NCBI RefSeq assembly: GCF_027172205.1
Contig: NC_070604.1
Location: 5,905,501 to 5,969,500 of the forward strand
Direction: 5' to 3'
DNA length: 64,000 nucleotides
Source of the DNA: Podarcis raffonei
Taxonomy: Eukaryota > Chordata > Lepidosauria > Squamata > Lacertidae
Shown here: positions 18,888 to 55,518 of the stretch, one piece after another
How the letters are laid out: every line of letters begins with the position of its first letter
Numbering within the stretch: the first letter of the stretch is position 1
Position numbers and translations under genes: made by a program
The notes under the pieces: model-generated
Databases searched by the model: none
Seen by the model: only the letters and a program-made list of their open reading frames with translations
What the model was told of the DNA's origin: nothing

Positions 18888-21800
18888 GTTAAGTCTAAGC
18901 AGGGAAGTGCAGTTTTGCCAAACTCTGGATTATGCTTTGAAGTTGCCTTGTTAAAACTAAACCTGGTTTGTCTCAGTCTGGAAACTAATTGCAGTTTAAA
19001 ACAGTAGCTGTGCCAGTAGATGCGTGCCCAAATCCAAGACTTGTTCCCATAGTTTAGTACTGTGTATGATCTTATTCGATGAGATAAACAGTTTTGCTAG
19101 TGAAGTTGAGTTTAAGAATCCTTACTGCCAAACATCAAAATAAGAATTTTGAATATTTAAAAGACATCCCCCAAAATTGGATAACTGGCTGCTCATGCAC
19201 ATTTGGCTAAAGCAAGGCTGCATATTTTTCCCCCCATCGTAGCAAGACTCACTGCATAAGCTATCCATGCAAAATTAAACGACCTGTTTTTCAGTAGCTA
19301 GTTTGCGCAACACATGTGCCTAAAAATAAGATTCCAAGCCAGTTTATTTCTGGTTTGCAGGAAAACATTGGGTTGAGTAAACCAGTTTGCATCTTAACTG
19401 TGCCTTTCCTCGTATTTGCTTCTCTCCTCAATCATGGGGAATAAAATGAACACAAGATGAGACCAAGGACCTAAATAGGCTGTATGAATTGAACCTTTTC
19501 CTGCTGTTTTCAACTATGCCACTTCAGTTACCACTACGGTGATAGCTGTTGCGAGTAGTTTAATCTTTGCCTATTTTCTAACCTAGATCTTAGCTGCATC
19601 ATTGCAGCTTTAAAATAATGTGCTTTTTACAGGCTTCCCATTCAACTCCTGCTATAATGCTCTTCAACAAGACAGGTAGTTTTAGTTGTCTGATACCACT
19701 GGTCTGAAGGTGACATGATAGAAGGCACCCACATTTAGCAATTGGAACCTTTAAACTGAATGATCCCAAGTATGTTGAACTGTGGCTGTTGTGAGCTCAA
19801 CTTTACTAGAGCCCAGTGTAAGAGAGATTTGCTTACAAAGAACCGAGGGTTTTTGTTATTGCTGTTCTTCAATTGAGAGACAAAACAGGAAACAGCAGTG
19901 ACGTGTGGGTATGTACACTCAAGCTAACCTGCTATGGTTGCTGTATGAACATGCTTCAGGAATAACAAGACATCCCAGTTACTCAGTTCTATGTCTTGCA
20001 ACCCAAACTGTCCTGTACATTTGAACTCCCTGAAGCTGTAGTCATAGCACTTTTTGAAACTTCCAAGTTCCTGCTGGGGGCAAGAACATAAAATATAAAC
20101 AAGTAACAGAAATGAGAACCTATCATCTCGTTACATTTCCGCTGCTTCTGAGAAAAATACTCTCATGACTGACACATGGGAGTTTCATAGTGCAAGTTAA
20201 CTCTTGGTATTTTGTCACATGTTTGAGTGCCCAAACCACAGTGCTGTTTTGCCTTCATCCTAGTAATGCGGATAAATTACTGCTTCACGGAGAGCAGTGA
20301 GGCGATGGAACGTGCATCAGAGGAGACAGTGATGGCCAACAGCTTGGATGGCTTTTAAAGATTAGCCTTTTCCTCTTCTCACAGTGACTGTTCTACCCCC
20401 CCAGTCGGAGGTGGGCACCTCAAGTGTGGCACTCACTTCCTGCTTACAGGGTTTCCACAGGCTTGGTTGGCCACTATGAGGAGGCTGCAGTAGATGGGCC
20501 ATTGGTGTGATCCAGCAGACTCTTCACTACTGAAATACTAAGGAGGACCTGCCCTACAACTAACAGGATGTAATTTACACAGCTCTTTGTGTTTTCAGGA
20601 GAATGGTTAGAACTTGCCAAGATTAACCGGCTGCTTAACTTCAGCAAATAGGCACAGAAGGGTCCTCTGTTATACTAATAAAGTATGGTGCCTACATTAA
20701 CCATGTGAAACTGGCTAAGCACCCAGTTGTCAAAATGTGTTCATCAGCAAGATCTGCTTTCCCCTTTGCCAGGGTCTTAACTTCCAATAGCCTGGTTCTC
20801 AGTGTTAAACCTGCTAGAACCTGAATTAACTCTGCACACGAGGAGGAATCAAGTAGGCAATCAGATTACAAGTTTGTTAACCAGAGGTTATTTGAGTACA
20901 ATGGGTATATAGGTTTCATACACTTTTATTCAAGAACCTATTTGCATCCTAGGTGTTTTCTGCACTTCAGAAATTAATTTAAATGATTGTGCTCAATGAA
21001 TTCACTGCATGAAAGGTTTCAGAAGTAGTTTCAGAATAACCAAAATTCCTTGAACACAAAATATTCTAGCTGGATATCTTCTACGTAAGAACCATTTTGA
21101 TCAAAACAGTACACTATCACCCTCAAAGCATGTTAGGAATTGATCCACTAAGCACATCTCATTATGAAGTACACTTTATTGTGAAGTTCAAGAGCATATT
21201 CAAAGTTTCAGTAATTTCAATCTTCTGACAACAGTATGAAGACTTAAGGTACTATGTATTCCAGTTGTGGATGCAAATCACGTTTATCCCAATATTGGGA
21301 TGAGTAATCATTTTAGTGATTTGCTAATACACTTGCCTCTCAACATATCTAACTGGCATATTTTGCAGTCACATCTGGTTGTTTTCTTGCAAAAAAGCCT
21401 TAATGGCAGTTTTAATCTCTTTTAAAAGAGAGATTATTTAATCAAGTTGGTAACTTTAAAACCCAGATAACAGGCACTAATGGATTAGTTTCTCTGTACA
21501 AGACGTGGTCGCTGTAGCAATAAATCAAGTTTTGAGTTTTTGCTCAGACTTACATTTTAGAGTCTTCTTGCTGCACAAAGTTACATTAGTCATCTGGTTA
21601 TTTCCTTGATAACCAGTTCCCACCACTCCAGCTTCCTTGTGCATAACCAAGCCAACCAATAAATTGCACTAAGTTTTATTAAAGTCAACAGTATTTGATT
21701 GTGAGAGAATGGAAGTAACATTATTTAGAAAAGACATAACATCAGATTTTAACATCACCTTGTTAGTTTGAAGTCATTCATATATTAGGAAAATACTGCT

Positions 21801-22978
21801 TTCCTCTTCTATGACAGAGCAAGAGACACCAAGGTATTTCTAAATGAAATCATTTAGAAAGATCCAGACACTTAGGAGCAGGGAGGGGGAGAATATGGTA
21901 CATTTAGAGTGATTATGATTCTATAAACAATGTTATAAGATTTTGTGTTCCAAGTATAGCATACACGCCAGAAACACCATGGCAACTCTTAGTCATTTAA
22001 GCCATACTTGCTAGTTATTTGTTCGGCTGGGAAGGTATGGTCCAGGAAAAGGTTCTAAAGTGCCATTACTGCACATAAAAAGGTACATTTGGGGCACAAT
22101 GCAAGCCTTTCCACTTTGCCATAAGAATTAAGACAATACTTAATCACCATACAGTTTGATATTACTTCCAATAAGTACAATATTTATTAAACATTTCTTC
22201 AGTTTGTTACATATTGTGCAACAAATTACAATGTTCTGCAGCCACAAATTATATGCAGAGTATTAAGAAAAATCAGCATCTTGGATCCAAAGAGCTACTT
22301 TAGGATTGCCCAAGGTCTAAGGCATTGCCAATGGAAATCTGCGACTTTCCTTTCAGGGGCAGCCACCCCCCACCCCCAACGAAACATGCCTCAGTTTAAA
22401 AATAAAAAAAAAGGTTTGTCTGGGAGAGGTACAAGTAGAATCCAAACCTGCCTTGGGCGCACAGAACCAATTAGTGCAGTTCTTTGGATCAAAGACAGAT
22501 TGCAATCTCTCCGTTTACAACTCTACAAGGAACTAGCAAATCAGATCTTACATAGAACATTTGTCTTACTGAACTTTATGCATGGAAAAGTGACAAGACA
22601 CAGTTGTGCTGTTGGATACAAAAAAGGCTATACTTCATCTTCAGAAGACTAAACCTGACATCTAAACATGCCAATATGATCAGAACAAAATAATATATTC
22701 CAAGTTTAGCCAACCACAGGAAACGATCTGGTATAAGAAAAAGCAACAAGGATTACACGCATTTATAAACCAGCACACAAAAGGTTTAACATATTTCTGA
22801 AAATGAAGTTAGCTTTATTGAATTGGGGGAATAAAAAAGTCAGTATTGACCATTTACAATCTCTGACCTTTGTGGAGACGATAAGAATCTGTTGTAGTGC
22901 AGCTACATACAGTACAATTCAGGCATTTTTTTCAGTTGGGTTCAGGTTTCAGATTCATTGCAAATGGGGAGGAGAGTT
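18888..22978 (-). other. RAB1A: RAB1A 3' UTR and CEP68-RAB1A intergenic DNA
   Basis: About 4 kb with no recognisable SINE, LINE or MITE, in sharp contrast to its surroundings. The part nearest the stop codon must be RAB1A 3' UTR. Several minus-strand AATAAA signals exist; the one at 21,175-21,180 would give a 3' UTR of about 1.8 kb. The length of the transcribed part is not decidable from sequence alone. Confidence 0.55.
21175..21180 (-). terminator. RAB1A: Candidate RAB1A polyadenylation signal
   Basis: Minus-strand AATAAA in the context 'aataaagtgtacttc'. It is one of several candidates between 18.9 and 22.9 kb and is chosen only because it gives a plausible UTR length. Confidence 0.3.
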
Positions 22979-47860
<24,882 letters not shown>

Positions 47861-48655
47861 GTCAGCGGGGCCCCGCGGCCTGTGAAGAACGAGCTCGCTC
47901 CGCGGAGCAGGCGGCGGTCAGACCCACCGGTGGCGGCTCCTCCCGGCGGTCAGGCTCCCTTTATCCGACCGAGCAGCGGAGGGGAGAGCGGAGGGCAGCA
48001 CCGGCAAACGGACGCGGCGTCTCCCTTCTTGGCCGGGCTCCACTCCTCCCCTCAAGGCGGCAGGCAGCGTCCGCTCCGGCACCCAGATCCCAAAATGGCT
48101 GCCGGCCCCGCGAACCAGGAAACAGAGAGGCATCCGAGAGGAGGGGCCGGGCTTACATTGCGGCGGCCGAGTGGGGGAGGCCTTCTCGGGGCACGCCGGG
48201 AAATGGAGTCTCCGCGGGAGGAGGCGGCCCTCGGCCCGCCGCGGAGGCGTCAGCGGGAAGAGAACTCAGTTTCCCGGCGGCGCCCTCGGCGCAGCTGGCG
48301 CGTGCGCGGTGCGGGTCGCCTGTCTCCCCCGCGGCTTCCCGGTTGACTCAACTCCGATGTTCTGGTAGCGGATTGGCTGGCGGGCGAGGCCGGCCGGGTT
48401 AACGTCAGCAAGGAAACGTGGCACCTCGGGCGAGCCGTTGACCTCGCCGGACGGGAGGGAGGGAGGGGCGGGGCCTGGCAGCCTGTGTGGGCGGAGCCAC
48501 GCTGGCAGGCGGAGGGCGGGGTTCGAACTGAGGGGCAAAGTTACCTCTGGCCCCTGAGCCGAGTCCCAGAACAGCAGGGCCGGCCCAGCCGTGAGGCAAG
48601 GGGAGGAGGCTGCCTCAGGAGGCCGGGTCTACAGGAGCGGCAGATCCGGATGTAG

Positions 48656-49540
48656 ATCTTTATTCTCAATTTTTTTATTGGTTTTCACAACATTATAAAC
48701 AAACAAACACATAAAACAAACAAACATAAACCATAGCCTTATTAAAAATTACACTTATTAACATTGTTAAGTGACTTAACAATGGTTGAATTTCATTGCA
48801 TATCCTTTTAACGGTTTTCCAAATCACAGTTCTTAAAAAAAATTAACTTAAACATTAACATCCTTAGATCTTATGAAATTAAACATATTAATTCATCACT
48901 TAACTTAAATAACATCCTAAGCCAATCAAGTATCTGCAAGCTGTTTTCAGTTAATTTAACTTAATATATTTAACTAAGTAATCATTAAATTTGATCCAAT
49001 CTTCCTGATACTCCTCCTCCTTCTGGTCGCGGACTCTTCCGGTTAGGTCGGCTAGCTCCGAAAAATCCATCATCTTCATCTGCCATTCTTCTATCGTTGG
49101 TAATTCTTGGGTTTTCCACTTTTTAGCTAATAAAATACGCGCAGCAGTCGTGGCATACTAAAATAATTTAACATCTCTCTTGGGCAATTCCAAACCTGTT
49201 ATTCTAAGAAGTAAGGCCTCTGGTTTCTTTATAAATGTATATTTCAACATTTTTTTCAATCCATTATATATATTTTCCCAGAAGTCTTTCACCTTGGGGC
49301 AGGTCCACCACATATGATAAAATGTTCCTTCCTTTTCCTTACATTTCCAACATAGATTATCACAGTTATATCTTTGCTAATTTTACAGGAGTCAAATACC
49401 ATTTGTACATCATTTTCATTATATTTTCCTTTAACGCAGTACATGTGGTGAACTTGACCCCTTCCACAATCTTTCCCAATCCTCAAACATTATATTATAT
49501 CCTACATCTCTTGCCCAATCTATCATCACAGATGTAGATC
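48656..49540 (-). mobile_element. L1 LINE 3' end
   Basis: Minus-strand translation of about 49,320-49,000 gives L1 ORF2 C-terminal phrases (MWWTCPKVKDFWENIYNG, then KYTFIKKPEALLLRITGL). The 3' side on the plus strand opens with an A/T-rich tail. The reading frame is broken in several places. Confidence 0.75.
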
Positions 49541-49679
49541 TTTATTCTCTCCCCCCCCCCAATCCCTGTAGATCTTTCCCTAGCCCTTCTTCCCTGACTG
49601 GGGGAATGGTCGCAATTTTGTGGTTTGTCTGGGGCACCAAAATGTCTAGGGCCGGCCCTGCTGGAACATAGACAGGGAG

Positions 49680-49913
49680 CTGTCTTGTACCACCCGCCCT
49701 GTGGAACGCCCTCCCACCAGGTGTCAAAGAAATAAACAACTATCTGACTTTTAGAAGACATCTGAAGGCAGCCCTGTTTAGGGAAGCTTTTAATATTAGA
49801 TGAATTATTGTATTTTAATATTTTGCTGGAAGCCACCCAGAGTGGCTGGGGAAACCCAGCCAGATGGGTGGGGTATAATAATAAATTATTATTATTATTA
49901 TTATTATTATTAA
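49680..49913 (+). mobile_element. L2-like LINE 3' end
   Basis: 'ccctgtggaacgccctccca' and 'ttagggaagcttttaatatt', then 'cccagccagatgggtgggg' and an (ATT)n tail. It is the same family as 12,378-12,960 in opposite orientation. Confidence 0.8.
49886..49911. repeat. (ATT)n tail repeat
   Basis: ATT tract ending the L2-like element. Confidence 0.8.
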
Positions 49914-50050
49914 TCTACCGAGTCAAGCCCATTGCTCCATGTAGCTCAGTATTGTCTACACGGACTGGTAGCAATGGCTCTCCAAGCTTACAGGCAGAGA
50001 GCCTCTCTGGGGATTGAACCAAAGACCTTCTGAGCTATGGCCCTCTCCTC
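49914..50050 (-). repeat. tRNA-derived SINE fragment (non-Sauria type)
   Basis: 'ccatgtagctcagtattgtc', 'tacacggactggtagcaatg' and 'ggggattgaaccaaagacct' are the reverse of a tRNA-headed SINE whose head reads 'agctcagtggtagagc'. A second partial copy is near 50,480-50,565. Confidence 0.65.
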
Positions 50051-50479
50051 ATTTATCTACTAAACCATTGGTTTAAGGGGGCACAACATGCACATTGCTA
50101 CAAAGATATCAAGTGATGCTCAGCGATTCCAGAAGCTGTAGGTGGCGAGGTTCATCTTGGACTGTGTAATGAAATATGTCAAATAATAGCAAAATCACAC
50201 TTTCCCTGTTTTTCCTGCGTAATAGCAGAGGTGGGCCACGTGATCCTTGGCGTGAGAATGGGGGTGTTACAAATACACAAGTGTCCCTTTTCTCATCTGT
50301 GAAATATTGTTGAGTACAGAAAGTTGGAAAAAAAGTCTGATTGAGAGATGGGAGGCCCACTGCTATAAAACAGTCATCCTGTCAGAACATGGTAATTTTA
50401 TACATGGAGGTGACATCTTGTAGGAATCAGGTTCTGTTTACAATGATAAGAGCAGCTTTCCAGCTTTTTAGGTGGGGAA

Positions 50480-50565
50480 CATTCCCAGTCCTCTCTGGAG
50501 CTTGTTCTTGGGATCTTCCGCTTGCAAAGCAGATGCTCTACCAATGGCCCTTCCTCCTGCATTGG
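50480..50565 (-). repeat. tRNA-derived SINE head fragment
   Basis: Minus strand 'ccattggtagagcatctgct' plus 'ttgcaagcggaagatccc' resembles a tRNA A box and anticodon arm. It is decayed and not a gene. Confidence 0.55.
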
Positions 50566-51004
50566 AGCATAAAGAGAAAGAGAAATAGCAAGACTAATTT
50601 AAGGCTTTAAATTTAATTTAAGCAGCCAAGGATGTACAAGGATCCAACGCACAGATCACTGCCTTCACTGTTCCAAGATTCTTGTCAGTGCCCTTGATAG
50701 TGTACAGAATAAAACCACCATCTGGTTACTCGCAACAAGTGGTTGATCTGGATACTGCCAGTTTAGACACTGCTCTCTCAAAGCCACATCAAAGCCAAAC
50801 TAAACATGAATAGCTTTTTATCAGCAAATTAATATAGCAAAGGCAACAAAGTGAGCAACTGTTCATTCACTTTCTGAGGAGCTACTTGTCTTTCGAAATT
50901 TACTAATTTTTCACTACCATGCAGAACTCAACTAGACACAATTCCTGCTAGCAGCCACCAGAAGCTCTGTGCAGAAAAATAACTCTGGTGTGTGTTTGTT
51001 AATA

Positions 51005-51245
51005 CAGTGGTAGCTCGGTTTACGAACTTAATCCGTTCCGGAAGTCCGTTCTTAAACCAAAACCCTTCTTAAACCAAGGCGCACTTTCTCTAATGAGGCC
51101 TCCCGCCGCCGGTGCCCTTCCACCGTTCTGATTCCGTTCTTAGACTGAGGTAAAGATCTCAAACCAAGACACTATTTCTGGTTTTGCGGAGTTTGTAAAC
51201 CAAATTGTTCTTAAACTGGACTGTTCTTAAACTGAGGTACCACTG
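51005..51245. mobile_element. TA-flanked palindromic MITE, CAGTGGTAGCTCGG end
   Basis: Left end 'cagtggtagctcggtttacg', right end 'aaactgaggtaccactg', each next to TA. 'cgttcttaaacc' motifs appear in both arms. 241 bp. Confidence 0.85.
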
Positions 51246-51329
51246 TATGTGTTGGGCTCAGAACAAGGTTCCCATGGAGACCACAAACTCCCGAGTAGAA
51301 CTAGAAGCACTCTTGGCATGGGCATCTCT

Positions 51330-51650
51330 TGAGTTTATTATTATTATTATCATACATTCATTTCTACCCACATTTTCCACTGATGGGACTGAAGGCAGCT
51401 TACGTATAAAAATGAGAACCACTAAAAAAGAGAGAAAAAGCCACCATTAAAAACAATTAAACACTGGTAGAAGTAAAACTATATATGTGAACAAAATCTA
51501 TTAAAACCATACAAAGAATTAAAATAAAAACTGTATGGCCCCAGCTCTTTCATTTAAAGAAGTTAGTTCCTGGAAGACTGTTGGAATAAAAAAGTCTTCA
51601 CCTGCCGGTGGAAGCCAATCTAGCTTCTCTAGAGAGGGAGTTCCAAAGTT
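51330..51650 (-). repeat. L2/CR1-clade LINE 3' fragment
   Basis: 'catttctacccacattttcc' and 'gaaggcagcttacgtataaa', then 'gaagactgttggaataaaaa' follow the order of decayed L2-type ends elsewhere in the window. Confidence 0.5.
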
Positions 51651-52455
51651 TGAGTTGTTGGGAGTCACTGTTTTGTATGCTCTGTAGTGTTTAAATTTTT
51701 TAATGTAAAGCTTTTCTGTTCAAAATACAACAACATTGGTGTAGAATTGTAGTGAATGCTGCATATTGCTCAATATTTGCAGTGTGTGTCATATGGAAAA
51801 CCATGGGAGGTGCTCAGCCTGATCCCACATTCATAGGACGGGATAAAAGCAAATGGACAACTGAAATGAGTTAACTACTAATTTGAGTATTGCATAATTC
51901 GCTTTACAGAACATTTGTTTGCACCTGCAAAACAAGTTGAAAAGTACCATACAGTAGATGTAGCACAATGAGAGCTGTAGTGCCACAACACCGAGGGCAC
52001 TACACTGGCTAGACCTGACCTAGACAAATAGGCCATATGCAAAGATTAATGTAAATAACACAAAAGCATATTCATGAGCTTGGTCTTGTTCAGAGAACCA
52101 GCATCCCTGAGAAGTTGCCTGGTTTAACACCAATATGTTTGGTCTGCAGAGGCCCCAGTGCAGTAAAAATGTCAGTTATTTAACATTGATAGGAGTATAC
52201 ATACAACCTGTTAGCTATCAAGAGAAGGCATTTCCCTTTCTAAACTGAGCATAACAATAGTTAGCAGATTCTGGCATTAATATTGGGAGAGCTCAACCAA
52301 ATACTTCAAACCCTGTCCATACTGACACAATGATAAGTGATCAGAGCACCAAACAACAAGGGGCCAGAATTAGCTATTAAGAGGAACAAAGAAGGGAGAT
52401 GATAAATATTTGGCTTACAGTTGTTTTCTGTCTCTTGAGTTTCTGTTGCAAAATA

Positions 52456-52780
52456 CAGTAGTGTCTTGCAAGACGAAATTAATTCGTTCCGCGAGTTTTG
52501 TCGTCTTGCGATTTTTTCTGTCTTGCGAAGCACGGTGTCGGGAAAGTTTTGGAAAAGCTTCAAAAATCACCAAAGTCTTTAAAAACCTCAAAAAAGGCTA
52601 CCACACCGCGTTCTATGAGTTGCTCCTCGAAGTCAAGTCGCAACTGTATTAACGGTGTTAAGAAAAAGGAAACAAACTTGCATAGGGAAAATCGTCTTGC
52701 GAAGCAGCTCAAAAAATAAAAACCCTTTCGTCTAGCGAGTTTTTTGTCTTGCGAGGCATTCGTCTTGCGAGGTACCACTG
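52456..52780. mobile_element. TA-flanked palindromic MITE, 'TTGCAAGACGAAA' type
   Basis: Left end 'cagtagtgtcttgcaagacg', right end 'cgtcttgcgaggtaccactg'. The repeated 'cttgcga' motif links it to the long element at 28,552-29,208. 325 bp. Confidence 0.83.
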
Positions 52781-54707
52781 TAAAGGATAATATTCTCATG
52801 CTCCTTTGAGGGACACATACAACTTTGATCATGCACGTGCATGCGCAGAGCAAAAGAACCCTCTTACACCTGGAACTCTTGTGTGTGCGGGAGGGTGGAT
52901 CCAGCAAGTCTCTCTATCAGAAAACAATTGTGTAGATGTTTCCTACACAATTTTATTTCTAAATTTTGCATTTTATTCATTGCCAGCATATGGGTACAAT
53001 GAAAAGCTAAACTTAAAAAAGCAGTTATCTGAATTGGAAGATAACTCCTTGCTCCTTAAATAAGTCAGCAAAAGGATTTGGGTGGTTGTGAATGTAATTA
53101 TAACGTTCAGACATCTCACATTAGACTACTGCTCTCATGTTATGTCTCCAAAGATGTTTTAAAACTGGTTAAAGAAATGGTTGTGGACCAAAAGGTAACA
53201 GCAATCCTGTTTCCTTGTAAAGAACAAAAGCAGTGTCCAAATGACAAAGGCAGCCCATAATTATCAGCAGCCCATATTTCCACTGAGATGGCAAGCTGTG
53301 ATTATATCCTAAAATGTCAGTGTATTCTTATCTTCACCCTTTTTTGCAGGCAGAATGTTTTTGTTTTCTGTAGATAGTCTCTCCAGGCACCTGGTCACAG
53401 ATCAGGAAGAGAATCTGGAAGAGATTCAACGAACTCGTGGGTCGCATCCAGTTTCCATGGACTTTTTTCCAAATGCAATCACTCTCTACATCATGTGAGA
53501 AGGGGATTTTTAGCGTAATGGCAGAAGCTTCTAAGATGTCCGCTCATTTTATGCTGGGAGCTGCAACACAAATATTGCTTTAGGCCTGCCAAGTGTCCTT
53601 CCCAGGGCCAAAAGTTCATTTCCTGCTAGAACAAGTGCCTCCCAGATTAGAAGCCGTTCAGAACCTTACATACTGCTTTTTAACTTAGTAGTGCCACCTT
53701 TACCTTCCAACATGGCAGGAACCCCTACTGGAACAAAATAAGAGGGGAGGGGACATTTAGCAACTTTTATCAGCCTGGGGTGGGATAACCTGTTCACTGC
53801 AGTTCATGTTCCATTACATTACTCTACCATTTCACTTCAGAACTAGGTCTAGAACTCGTTTAAAGTTGTGCCATTGAGGATATGTCAATGCTCTAGAGTA
53901 GAACAAGGTGTGGCACCAACACGTTCTTCCCCAGTGCTGCGTATTATGACAAAATGACCCCTGGGGTCCCATCCAACTCTACAATTCTTTGAGTCTACGA
54001 AGAGGTGTCACAATATGTATGCTGCTCCAACAGCTATTACTTTACTTATTACTTTAATAAGGCATGGTTATTGCAGATTTGCTACAGAATGTTGTAAGTT
54101 TTGCCTACCACGGCAATTGACTGCCTCCAATGTGGCAGGACTATCAGTGCTAGTACCAAAGGTCGAAAATCTGCACTGATTTGTGCAACTTCTGTGAAAT
54201 CAGCAGCACACAGAACTTTGTCACTGTGATGTACAGAAGGAACAGTTATCAGTAATAAAATATTGCTGTTTCTGCTCTATGCATCCCAGAGCGACTTTTA
54301 TTTTTTAAAAAAGCCTGGACAAAGCATGTATAACTTAAAGCATGTATAGTTTTATTGAAAAGGCTTTCTCTTAATAAATACAGCGCTAGCTTTCATTTAC
54401 TCCCGAGAGTGAACCTGTGATATCTGTATGTAATATGGAAATACGGCATTTTTTGCAGTTTTTTTGCATTTTTAATTAATATTAGACACAAGAGAGCATT
54501 ATACATTTGCAAAAATACTCTCAGGGAAACACAGTATAAGCATATTATGAAAGGTTTCTTTTTTTAAAAAAAGCAGAACTCCACCCCCCCCTTAATATAT
54601 CTATGGTCTTACCATCTTCTTCCATGAGTGGAGCTATTGTGGCTAGTTTCCAAATGCAACCTCATAACTGAAGCTGCTATTTGTCTTAGGAGAGAAGCTG
54701 TCATTGG
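52781..54707. other. Intergenic, nothing recognised
   Basis: About 1.9 kb without gene signal. A short CR1-type end ('cccatccaactctacaattc') is near 53,965. Confidence 0.4.
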
Positions 54708-55224
54708 TGTTAATGGCAGTTTTCTTCCTGGAATGAACAGCAGCTGAGGGTGGGTGTGATTTCGTAATGATCACAGCAGAGGGGAGAAAGAGTTAAAATC
54801 CTCCTCTCAGTTCAAGGTCTTTATTCTCTCTCACACACGGTGTCAATGGTGGGAGGCAGCAGCTGGGGAATCGCCAGGGGAACACAGCTCAGGGCCTGGG
54901 GAAGATGGCTGAGAACCTGGAGTTTGGTCGTGGGACAACAATGAGTGATCAGAGGGAAAAGAGGGGCAAACCTGGGAGGAGGTAACAGGGTTTAGTGAGC
55001 AAGAAGAGGCTGTGGCAGAGAGCAGTCCAGAAGCAGGAGAGGCTGCGACCAGCTCCCCTCTGTCCTGGTCTCCCAGAACACCCTGAGCAGGCCTTGTTTT
55101 ATCTAATAAAGTGTTAACTTCATGAACTTTGTGTGAGTTATTGCTGGCTGGCTCCCTGGCGTACATGGTATAAAGATGAACAGTAACTGCACATTTTAAT
55201 GTATTGTCCAGCTTGGCCGTAACA
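54708..55224 (-). mobile_element. Probable solo LTR just downstream of the AGA-like gene (fossil)
   Basis: Read on the minus strand the 517-bp block starts TGTTACGGCCAAG and ends GCCATTAACA, giving TGTTA...TAACA termini. It carries AATAAAG at 54,820-54,825 (minus). No internal retroelement sequence adjoins it. It has the same strand as the AGA-like gene, whose stop codon is only 200 bp upstream. No target duplication is clear. Confidence 0.45.
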
Positions 55225-55425
55225 AATCACAGTTTCTTGATTAGGTATAGGCTGAAGCTCTCATATACCCATAGTTCAGACCTTCTGAAGAAAAGTCTCA
55301 ATTTAGATTCCCCTCCCCAATACTTTACACAAGAAAAGGAAACATCACAAGATAAAGGTGGATGTGACTCTGAACCTGGGCGCAAGAGGTGCAGAATAAT
55401 TTTTTCTTTGATCCTTTAAAAGTTG

Positions 55426-55518
55426 TTAGCATTTTTGCATCAATTGCTCTACAGAGTCCTTTCCCTGAGACCAGATGCAGTATGGGAATGGCATTGACGA
55501 AGCAGCTCCAACTTCACC
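55426..55518 (-). CDS. AGA-like last exon
   Basis: Acceptor (minus) 'ttctaatgtttag|GGTGAAG', stop TAA at 55,426-55,428. 30 residues beginning [20 protein letters not shown], comparable with human AGA [20 protein letters not shown]. The 3' UTR has no AATAAA before the LTR at 55,224. Confidence 0.85.
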   Translation of the reverse strand, partial: GEVGAASSMPFPYCIWSQGKDSVEQLMQKC

